13,083 nucleotides of DNA from Mailhella sp. (GTDB lineage: Bacteria > Desulfobacterota > Desulfovibrionia > Desulfovibrionales > Desulfovibrionaceae). Each line of letters begins with the position of its first letter. Position 1 is the first letter of the stretch. The DNA lies in assembly GCA_020024815.1 (NCBI GenBank), contig JAHHTE010000041.1:1-13083 (forward strand), written 5' to 3'. Positions 1-6,011 of the stretch are shown here, piece by piece. A program made the position numbers and the translations under genes. The notes beneath the pieces were generated by a model, which searched no databases, was not told the origin of the DNA, and was given only the letters and a program-made list of their open reading frames with translations.

Positions 1-314
1 GTGTGTTTCCAAATTATTTAGAATTACTTTAACGCATTAGGCTTATAAAATAAAAAATATTTTCATAAAATCACTAACCTAATAAGTTTCACTTTCTGTA
101 AGCGAAGAACTAAACGACTTGTTGAAAGAGTGTAAAACAGGGGGGCATTGCTCGGGTCTAAGGAGGAAAGCCCTTTATTAAACGTGATACTGTGTAATAG
201 TAGAATTAAAAAGAAAATTTTATATAAACAAGAAAAAAAATTATTTTAGAAACACACCTAATAGAAAAATAAATAATTTCTTAAAAGAAAAATTTTTACC
301 AATCCTCTTACATA
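1..314. other. Intergenic stretch with GC-rich island, no recognised gene
   Basis: No convincing gene lies here. Most of it is very AT-rich, but about 130-175 is near 50% G+C, with a run of six G at 140-145. One plus-strand frame is open from 86 to the stop at 179-181 (31 codons, ending in CSGLRRKALY) but has no start codon. A minus-strand frame over the same bases is also open. The segment is bounded by GTGTGTTTC at 1-9 and its inverse GAAACACAC at 249-257; extended, the arms match at about 16 of 19 positions. It could hold a structured RNA, the relic of a mobile element, or decayed coding sequence. I recognise no RNA family in it. Confidence 0.35.
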
Positions 315-435
315 GGAAAATTTATTGAAATTTATTTCTATAAATTTACCTGATTGAGAGGGTGTGGGGGTTACACTGTCTTCTTTATCCGTAACTTCCT
401 TTGTCGTAACGGCTAAAGAGAAATCATTTCCCCCA
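315..435 (-). repeat. Long intergenic repeat, left copy (R1)
   Basis: This is an inverted copy of 3983-4100. From 366 to 434 the two copies differ only by a 3-nt insertion (TTC) and two substitutions. The outer part (315-365) is more diverged but keeps an AT-rich palindrome near 319-346. Read on the minus strand, a frame is open from 461 to the stop at 258-260 and contains LAVTTKEVTDK, followed by an extra Glu relative to the other copy. It has no ATG, GTG or TTG upstream of the conserved part, so expression as a protein is doubtful. It lies just beyond the flgH terminator. Confidence 0.85.
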
Positions 436-450
436 CAAAAAAATAAAAAT

Positions 451-480
451 AAAAAAAAGACCTAGTGGCTAGCTAGGTCT
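451..480 (-). terminator. Intrinsic terminator of the flgFGAH unit
   Basis: On the minus strand, AGACCTAG pairs perfectly with CTAGGTCT around a 7-nt loop (stem arms 473-480 and 458-465). A run of eight U follows directly, then more U-rich sequence. It begins 27 nt after the flgH stop codon, so transcription of the flagellar unit probably ends here. Confidence 0.88.
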
Positions 481-506
481 GTAATTAACAACAACAATTT
501 TTCAAA

Positions 507-1196
507 TTAAAATGGGCTTACCATTTCTAAGAAACGGGACAACCAACCCGGTTTTTGCTTTTGACTTAGCACACCCTTACCATAGTATTCTATTTTAGCA
601 TTAGCAATTTGTGTTGATGCAATAGTATTATTTGCTGCAATATCTCTTCCACGAATAATACCTGTTACAACCATAAATTGTGTTTCATCATTCAATGTTG
701 TTTCACGAACAGCTTCGATTTGTAAATTTCCGTCAGGCAATACATTAATAACTCTAGCAGCTAATGTTGCCATTATCGTATTTGTACGGTTTGTATTGGT
801 ATCACCTTTAAAATCACTATTGCTACCACCTTCAAAAAGAGGTTGTTGGGCACCAATAGGAATGCCAAATAAACTATTATGACCAAAAAATGCATTAAAT
901 TTTGCAGAAGATGTATTATCACGTTTTAATTCTGTCTTAACTTCTTGTGTACCAGATTGAGCTTCAACAACGTTAATAGTAACAATATCTCCAACTCGTC
1001 TTGCTCTACCATCTTCATAAATTGAACGATAATTGCTACCATTATAGAGACTTCCTGGATTATCGTATGTAGGAGCAGGTTCACGATAATATGTTGGTTG
1101 CACGACAGGTTGTGTAACACGAGGTTCTTCTCTTGATGCACTACAAGCACTCAAAGCAGCTATACTTGCTATAAATAATAATTGATTATATTTCAT
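507..1196 (-). CDS. flgH: Flagellar L-ring protein FlgH
   Basis: FlgH is the outer-membrane lipoprotein that forms the L ring, the bushing through which the flagellar rod passes. At 229 residues it has the usual family length. The N-terminus is a lipoprotein signal (hydrophobic residues 5-17, lipobox LSAC with Cys18 as the likely acylation site). The family pattern continues with GDIVTINVVEAQ, the central NTNRTNT-LAARVINVLPDGNL stretch and the C-terminal KQKPGWLSRFLEMVSPF. An AGAGGAT ribosome site lies 4-5 nt before the ATG and overlaps the stop region of flgA, which ends only 9 nt upstream; this fits coupled translation. It is the last gene of the unit, and no flgI follows. Confidence 0.96.
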   Translation of the reverse strand: MKYNQLLFIASIAALSACSASREEPRVTQPVVQPTYYREPAPTYDNPGSLYNGSNYRSIYEDGRARRVGDIVTINVVEAQSGTQEVKTELKRDNTSSAKFNAFFGHNSLFGIPIGAQQPLFEGGSNSDFKGDTNTNRTNTIMATLAARVINVLPDGNLQIEAVRETTLNDETQFMVVTGIIRGRDIAANNTIASTQIANAKIEYYGKGVLSQKQKPGWLSRFLEMVSPF

Positions 1197-1205
1197 AAAA
1201 ATCCT

Positions 1206-2264
1206 CTACCTTGCAAGAATAGTGTTTTGGTCTTGCACCATTCCATAAATCTGTTTTTTTGAATCAATATTTCTAACCAAAATGGTATCCCCTAATCCAC
1301 CATCTTCCATTGCTTCTACAAGAACAGATAATTCAATACCATTTTTCTTATATACCAAAGTTACTTTATCCCCTTTTTTTACAGCAGAAAGGGGCTTAAT
1401 ATCTGTTGTACTAATGGGTTCAAATGCTCCCATAGGTCTTGTAATTTGCCAAGGACCACCTAATCCATCCCAAAGATTATTATTTTCATACGCTAAATTA
1501 ACATTTTTATATGTAATATCTTTGGGTAAAAGAGTTTCCCCTTTACTCATAGGTTTTGCTGTTGCAGGAGTATCTACCCATAAATTTAGAAAAACTGTAC
1601 CACTAAAACGGCGTACTATTTTTCCATCTAATTCTTGGATAGCATATTTTAAATTTATTCTACCAGGTGCAATGTCTGTTTTTTCAAGAACAAGATTTTG
1701 TGAATTGTTAGAAACAAAAATATAAGGAGGTAAACGAAAATCTGTTAAATCAGCTCGTCCACCTAATTTATTTAATTGTGGAGCAAGATATTGGCTTGCC
1801 ATTTTTCTTAATCTATCTTCTCGAACAACAGAACCACCACGTTGAATAACAATAGCATTAGAAACTAAACAAGAATCAGCATACATGCCAAGAGAACTTC
1901 TTAGAGCATTTATCAAATTTGCTTTACTAATCTTATATGGTTTTCCAAGTTCTGGAGGAGAATCCCATAATTCTTTTTTTGATAAAACTTCCCAAATATC
2001 TTGAGGAATTGCTCCCAAAGGTTCAGCAATTTCTGAAAGTAAAACTTTATCACCTTTCACAACTGCTGCATCAAAAACACGTAAACGCCATGCTCCTTGT
2101 TTTAATGGCTCTACATACGTACCACTTTGAACTTTTGGATTAACACCATAAGCTTGATTTGCAAAACTAAAAGAAGGTAATGCAAATAACGCAAGAAAAA
2201 GAGGAAATAAAATAATGTCAAAAATATGACAAATTCTTTTACTCTTTAAAATTGCCATACACAT
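1206..2264 (-). CDS. flgA: P-ring assembly chaperone FlgA (SAF domain)
   Basis: FlgA is a periplasmic chaperone for assembly of the flagellar P ring (FlgI subunits). The 352-residue product has a signal peptide with cleavage likely after SFSFA (about residue 35), an extended N-terminal half, and a C-terminal SAF-type region (about 232-294) followed by a beta-rich end (295-352, including KKGDKVTLVYKKNGIELSV). It is much longer than the roughly 220-residue enterobacterial FlgA; the extra length is N-terminal, which I associate with delta-proteobacterial FlgA. The first ATG (2264) is preferred over the one at 2258 because GGGGA lies 7 nt ahead of it. It sits between flgG and flgH, 23 nt after the flgG stop. 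Confidence 0.9.
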   Translation of the reverse strand: MCMAILKSKRICHIFDIILFPLFLALFALPSFSFANQAYGVNPKVQSGTYVEPLKQGAWRLRVFDAAVVKGDKVLLSEIAEPLGAIPQDIWEVLSKKELWDSPPELGKPYKISKANLINALRSSLGMYADSCLVSNAIVIQRGGSVVREDRLRKMASQYLAPQLNKLGGRADLTDFRLPPYIFVSNNSQNLVLEKTDIAPGRINLKYAIQELDGKIVRRFSGTVFLNLWVDTPATAKPMSKGETLLPKDITYKNVNLAYENNNLWDGLGGPWQITRPMGAFEPISTTDIKPLSAVKKGDKVTLVYKKNGIELSVLVEAMEDGGLGDTILVRNIDSKKQIYGMVQDQNTILAR

Positions 2265-2287
2265 AAATTATTCCCCACTTTTACCTA

Positions 2288-3073
2288 TTATGAACGTTTT
2301 ACTTGAATAGCTGTTTGGAGCATTGTATCAGAGGTTTGAATTGCTTTTGAGTTCATTTCATAAGCACGTTGACCAACAATCATATTAACCATTTCTTCAA
2401 CAATTTCTACGTTTGACATTTCAAGAAAACCTTGAGCTAATGTTCCCACATTATTTTCACCAGGCACACCTTGAACAGCATCACCAGAAGCTTCTGTTGG
2501 CATATAAAGATTTCTACCACGAGCATCAAGGCCTGCATTGTTCACAAAGGTATAAAGAGGAATATCTGCTGCTGCAATTTCATTTGATTGACCATCTAAA
2601 CAAACAATTTCACCATCTTCAGAAATTGCAATAGAACGAGTTTCAGGTGGAACAGCAAATTCTGGTTGTAAAACATAACCATTAGCAGTTACAATTACAC
2701 CATCAGAATTAAGTTTAAAAGCACCTGCTCTAGTATACATTAAATCTTCCCCAACTTGCACTTGGAAAAATCCATCACCTTCAATAGCAACATCAAGAGG
2801 GTTGTCAGTATTTTGGAAATCACCTTGTGAGAAAAATTTATGCACAGAAACGTTACGAACACCCATACCAACTTGAATACCAACAGGAACTTGACCATCA
2901 CCAGGAGCTGGAGAACCTGCTACTTTCATTGTTTGATACATTAAATCTTCAAATTCAGCTCTACTCTTTTTAAAACCAGCTGTATTTACGTTTGATAAGT
3001 TGTTTGAAATAACGTCAATATTTAATTGTTGTGCGTGCATACCTGTTGCCGCAGACCAAAGAGAACGCATCAT
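2288..3073 (-). CDS. flgG: Flagellar distal rod protein FlgG
   Basis: FlgG builds the distal rod of the flagellar basal body and is exported by the flagellar type III system, so no signal peptide is expected or seen. At 261 residues it has the standard length. The N-terminus (MRSLWSAATGM, then SNNLSNVNTAGFKKSR at about 23-38) and C-terminus (VEIVEEMVNMIVGQRAYEMN and the final QTAIQVKRS) carry the paired helical motifs shared by rod and hook proteins. GAGGAT lies about 6 nt before the first ATG (3073), which supports that start over the adjacent second Met. The gap from flgF is 21 nt. Confidence 0.97.
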   Translation of the reverse strand: MMRSLWSAATGMHAQQLNIDVISNNLSNVNTAGFKKSRAEFEDLMYQTMKVAGSPAPGDGQVPVGIQVGMGVRNVSVHKFFSQGDFQNTDNPLDVAIEGDGFFQVQVGEDLMYTRAGAFKLNSDGVIVTANGYVLQPEFAVPPETRSIAISEDGEIVCLDGQSNEIAAADIPLYTFVNNAGLDARGRNLYMPTEASGDAVQGVPGENNVGTLAQGFLEMSNVEIVEEMVNMIVGQRAYEMNSKAIQTSDTMLQTAIQVKRS

Positions 3074-3094
3074 ATAACTATCCTCACTTATTTA

Positions 3095-3880
3095 CTATCT
3101 TGCTTTACCAACTGTGGTGATTACTTGTTTATCAACATCATTTGCTGTACTCATTACTTTTTGTTGAGCTTCAAACATACGTTGAACTTCAATCATATTT
3201 ACCATTTCATAAACAGCATTCACATTAGCCGCTTCTGTATAGCCTTGACTTACCATAGTATTTTCACCGTCTAAAGCATTTTGCAAAGCAACATCTTCTG
3301 GTATAGCGTAAAGATTATTTCCCACTTTTTTCAATAATTGTGGATCTTCTAATGTTACAACATCTAATTGCCCAACTTGAACACCATCAGCAAAAATCCC
3401 ACCATCTGCTGTAACATGCAAATTATTAGAATTTGGAGGCAATACAATATTTCCACCTTGACCTTGTATTGGATACCCTTGTTTAGTCATAAGTGTTCCA
3501 TCAGGACCTTTTGTTAATGCACTAGAACGTGTCAAATATTCGCCTTGTGGTGCTTGCACACGATAAAAACCTTCACCAACAATAGCTATATCAAGTGGAT
3601 TTCCTGTAAATTGCATACTTCCTTGAGAAAAATCTGTCTCTTTTGTTGCAATACGAGTTCTAGCTCTTAAACATTGTTCTGGAAATAATGGTTCAGAACG
3701 TAAATTTTCAAGTGGTTCACGAATAAAATCATGTGCAAAGTGAATCATTGTATCTTTAAATGCAAGTGCATCTGATTTATATCCAGCAGTATTTACGTTT
3801 GCTAAGTTATTGCTTATCATCGCCATTCTATGTTCAGTAGTAAGCGATGCAAACAAACCTGTATACATGGCATTTTGCAT
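3095..3880 (-). CDS. flgF: Flagellar basal-body rod protein FlgF
   Basis: FlgF is a proximal rod protein, paralogous to the downstream FlgG and here the same length (261 residues). The N-terminal MISNNLANVNTAGYKSD (about 21-37) and C-terminal VNAVYEMVNMIEVQRMFEAQ motifs identify the FlgF/FlgG family. The less regular N-terminus (MQNAMYTGLFASLTTEHRM) and position ahead of flgG favour FlgF. AAGGAG lies 5-6 nt before the ATG. As first gene of the unit it lies about 63 nt downstream of the start predicted from the sigma-54 type promoter at 3954-3969. Confidence 0.93.
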   Translation of the reverse strand: MQNAMYTGLFASLTTEHRMAMISNNLANVNTAGYKSDALAFKDTMIHFAHDFIREPLENLRSEPLFPEQCLRARTRIATKETDFSQGSMQFTGNPLDIAIVGEGFYRVQAPQGEYLTRSSALTKGPDGTLMTKQGYPIQGQGGNIVLPPNSNNLHVTADGGIFADGVQVGQLDVVTLEDPQLLKKVGNNLYAIPEDVALQNALDGENTMVSQGYTEAANVNAVYEMVNMIEVQRMFEAQQKVMSTANDVDKQVITTVGKAR

Positions 3881-3953
3881 AAGAACTCCTTGCCTTTTTA
3901 AAATGTCATAAATCTGACAAATATATTAATATTTTTTTCTAATACCCATTATA

Positions 3954-3969
3954 AGCAAAGAGTATGCCA
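3954..3969 (-). promoter_or_regulatory. Sigma-54 type promoter for flgFGAH
   Basis: On the minus strand the sequence is TGGCATACTCTTTGCT. It matches the -24/-12 consensus TGGCAC-N5-TTGCW in 15 of the 16 positions that can be compared, counting N as free, with the essential GG and GC separated by exactly 10 nt. The start of transcription would be about 3943, leaving a leader of about 63 nt. Middle flagellar genes are commonly under sigma-54 with an enhancer-binding activator. A TATAAT overlaps just downstream but lacks a -35 partner at proper spacing. Confidence 0.78.
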
Positions 3970-3982
3970 AAGTATTTTTCTT

Positions 3983-4100
3983 TGGGGGAAATGATTTCGC
4001 TTTAGCCGTTACGACAAAGGAAGTTACAGATAAAGACAGTGTAACCCCCAATCCCCCTCAATCAAGCAAATTTATTGAAATTCATTTCAATAAGTTTGCC
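3983..4100 (+). repeat. Long intergenic repeat, right copy (R2)
   Basis: This is the inverted partner of 315-435. It starts 14 nt upstream of the flgF promoter. Its outer end forms a near-perfect hairpin (GCAAATTTATTGAAAT, 2-nt loop, ATTTCAATAAGTTTGC; about 4068-4099). A plus-strand frame is open from 3930 to the TAA at 4221-4223 (97 codons), reading LAVTTKEVTDK in the conserved core and KFIEI further on, but no start codon precedes the conserved part. Either it is a remnant of a small gene family or a non-coding repeat that happens to be open. Confidence 0.85.
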
Positions 4101-4343
4101 AATATTAGGACATTAACAAGATTTTTTCTCGCAAAAATATTTTTTCATTTATCAATAATAAAGAATAATTTGAAAATACACCCTACTTTAAACGTGTATT
4201 TAAAAATTACTGTCAAAAACTAAACAGTTTTTTTATACCTGTCGCACTTGATTTTACAATTAAAATATCATATAAAAATATAGAAAGTGTTTTACGATTA
4301 ACATACTAAAAAATATGTTATGTTAATATTTTTAAAAAATTTT
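4101..4343. other. AT-rich intergenic stretch outside R2
   Basis: No gene is visible. The frame that reads through R2 continues to the stop at 4221-4223, where a weak AT hairpin (AAAAACT at 4215-4221, AGTTTTT at 4226-4232) is followed by more T; it could end transcripts in either direction. The sequence 4164-4181 (inverse GTGTATTTTCAAATTATT) matches window bases 1-18 at 16 of 18 positions, so the homology with the left flank reaches beyond the 120-bp repeat. A 7-bp AT hairpin at 4299-4320 follows the glycosyltransferase gene but lacks a U run. Confidence 0.4.
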
Positions 4344-5354
4344 TTAAGAGAGAATTGTTTCTATTTTAGATAAAATTTCTTTATTGGAAATAAGTTCTAA
4401 ACAATTTTCTTGTTGTTTGCATTTTTGTTTTCCATGTAGGGAGCAGGGACGGCAGGAAATATTTTTTTGTAAAATATGAACATTTTCTCCAACAGGAAAA
4501 AATCCCCATTCTTGACTTGTTGGACCAAAAAGAGCCAATAAAGGAAGATCTACGCCATTTGCCAAATGCATAGGTCCAGAATCACCTGTAAGAAGTAAAT
4601 GCGATTGACTTAAAATTGCACAAAGTTCACGTAAATTGGTTTTATTTACAAGGTTTTTTCCTTGAATATTTTCAGGTAATTCTCCTTTTCCTACCCAAAT
4701 CAGATGATATTTTTTATGTAAAATATTGCCAAGTTCTTGCCATCTTTCCATAGAAAAACTTTTTGCCGCATGTGTGGCAAAAGGGTGAATAGCAAGAATT
4801 TTTTTATCTTGTTCTGGAAAAAGTTCTAAAATTGTTTTTTTTGCTTGAGATATTTCTTCAGTATCAAGAAATATTTGTGGTTTTAATATATTTTTATTGA
4901 CATAATTAGTACATAAAAGCTCTGCATATCGCTGGCAAACATTTTTTTCTAAGAGTTGCTTTTTTCCAAGTTTTCCTTTTGTCCATAAAAATAAACGCCG
5001 TAAAATAGGCATTTTATTATAGCGATATACACTATTTTTCCAATGGTGTGATAAAATGCGAGAACGTGTTGAGGCATGCAAGTCAAGTAATGGAAAATCT
5101 TGATATTTTGTGGCTAATTTTTTGCAAGTTTCTATATATGCTTTATGGGATAAACTTTCTTTTGTTAATGCTTCAACATTAAGAATAGCAGGGTGATTAT
5201 TAAATAAACTTGCCCATTCTTCTTTTGTGATGATAATGAATTTTATATTATAAAGTCTATGCCAATAAAGTAAAACTCCTGTTAGTAATGCAACATCACC
5301 CATTGCACTAAGGCGAAAAATAACAGCAGTATTACTAGAGAGAGAAATTTTCAT
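4344..5354 (-). CDS. Family 9 glycosyltransferase (heptosyltransferase-like)
   Basis: The 336-residue product resembles ADP-heptose:LPS heptosyltransferases (WaaC/WaaF/WaaQ group, glycosyltransferase family 9), which add core sugars to lipid A-KDO on the cytoplasmic face of the inner membrane. Evidence: N-terminal IFRLSAMGDVALLTGVL (12-28), the acceptor-side Rossmann half, then IHPFATHAAKSFSMERW (189-205), GDSGPMHLA (257-265) and ALFGPTS (274-280), all hallmarks of the donor half. No signal peptide is present, as expected. The C-terminus has four cysteines (301, 304, 312, 318) in a C-x2-C-x7-C-x5-C cluster. GTGAG 6 nt before the ATG is a weak ribosome site. Exact acceptor and donor sugar cannot be told. 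It appears to be a single-gene unit. Confidence 0.88.
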   Translation of the reverse strand: MKISLSSNTAVIFRLSAMGDVALLTGVLLYWHRLYNIKFIIITKEEWASLFNNHPAILNVEALTKESLSHKAYIETCKKLATKYQDFPLLDLHASTRSRILSHHWKNSVYRYNKMPILRRLFLWTKGKLGKKQLLEKNVCQRYAELLCTNYVNKNILKPQIFLDTEEISQAKKTILELFPEQDKKILAIHPFATHAAKSFSMERWQELGNILHKKYHLIWVGKGELPENIQGKNLVNKTNLRELCAILSQSHLLLTGDSGPMHLANGVDLPLLALFGPTSQEWGFFPVGENVHILQKNISCRPCSLHGKQKCKQQENCLELISNKEILSKIETILS

Positions 5355-5442
5355 ATTTTACTCACAATAAAGAATTAAAAAAAGTATGCCTTATTTTTTT
5401 TGTATGTGCAAGTAAAGCTATAAAATGAGAATTTTAGTATGA

Positions 5443-5467
5443 ATAGGGGAAATATTTTATCCCCTAT
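5443..5467 (-). terminator. Hairpin downstream of osmC, possible terminator
   Basis: ATAGGGGA (5443-5450) pairs perfectly with TCCCCTAT (5460-5467) around a 9-nt AT loop, 17 nt beyond the osmC stop. On the minus strand no clear U run follows; on the plus strand AAATTATTTTTT follows. It is a plausible transcript end for osmC, but may act in the other direction or as an mRNA stabiliser. Confidence 0.45.
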
Positions 5468-5484
5468 AAATTATTTTTTATATC

Positions 5485-5889
5485 TTACCAAATAAATTTT
5501 ATATCTTTTTCAAGTTCTGGGTGCAAACTAAAACAAACAGGGCAACAAGTTGCTATATTTTCTATTTCTTTTTTTTGTGTATCAGAAAGAGAAAGTTTAG
5601 GCATAGTAAAAATAATTTCAATTTTACCAATACGGCGAGGATTATCTTTCATTGTTTTAGTAATATCCATTTTTGTGCCTTCTAAAGAAATATTATGCTC
5701 TCTAGCATAAATACCCATAATAGTCATAATACACGTTCCTAATGCTGTTGCAATAAGATCAGTAGGTGAAAAACTTTCACCTTTTCCATTATTATCTGTT
5801 GGGGCATCAGTAATAAGTTGGCAATTACTTTGTAAATGTGTTGCTGTGGAACGTAAATTTCCATTATATTCAACATGTATTGTAGGCAT
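5485..5889 (-). CDS. OsmC/Ohr family redox protein
   Basis: This is a 134-residue protein of the OsmC/Ohr superfamily, small cytoplasmic proteins many of which reduce organic hydroperoxides with a pair of cysteines. The family signature is seen at SPTDLIATALGTCIMTI (41-57), with Cys53 in the peroxidatic position, and at ATCCPVCFSLHPE (113-125), with Cys115, Cys116 and Cys119 as candidate partners. The CPV-x-HP ending resembles the YhfA-like branch, whose substrate is unclear, so I do not assign Ohr activity. AAGGAGT 5 nt before the ATG is a strong ribosome site. It is transcribed divergently from dgt with a 122-nt shared upstream region. Confidence 0.9.
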   Translation of the reverse strand: MPTIHVEYNGNLRSTATHLQSNCQLITDAPTDNNGKGESFSPTDLIATALGTCIMTIMGIYAREHNISLEGTKMDITKTMKDNPRRIGKIEIIFTMPKLSLSDTQKKEIENIATCCPVCFSLHPELEKDIKFIW

Positions 5890-5924
5890 AATTACTCCTT
5901 TTATTTGAAAATATTTTATAAGAC

Positions 5925-5966
5925 TTGAAGAACAACTAAGAATAGAGTATTAATACAAGATATAAT
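5925..5966 (+). promoter_or_regulatory. Possible dgt promoter and palindrome
   Basis: TTGAAG (5925-5930), a 17-nt spacer and TATTAA (5948-5953) form a moderate sigma-70 type promoter. A perfect 10-bp palindrome GTATTAATAC (5947-5956) covers the -10 element, and an exact TATAAT lies at 5961-5966 without a good -35. The region lies between the divergent osmC and dgt genes, so the palindrome could be an operator, though 10 AT-rich bases are weak evidence. Confidence 0.3.
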
Positions 5967-6011
5967 AGGAGTTTTCAATAGAATTATTTTTGTTTTTAGA
6001 AAGGGGCTTAT

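Noticed and set aside
86..200. SRP RNA, RNase P RNA, tmRNA or 6S RNA in the GC-rich island
   Set aside because: I looked for their conserved motifs; apart from a short GGAGGAAAG resembling RNase P, none of the expected context is present.
1282..1725. 147-codon plus-strand open frame opposite flgA
   Set aside because: It is antisense to a clear FlgA gene, has no recognisable protein features, and its start lacks a convincing ribosome site.
3947..3952. TATAAT on the minus strand upstream of flgF as a sigma-70 promoter
   Set aside because: No acceptable -35 element lies 16-18 nt upstream; the overlapping sigma-54 type motif explains the region better.
4299..4320. TAACATA/TATGTTA hairpin as terminator of the glycosyltransferase gene
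   Set aside because: The stem is all A-T but for one pair and no U run follows on the minus strand.
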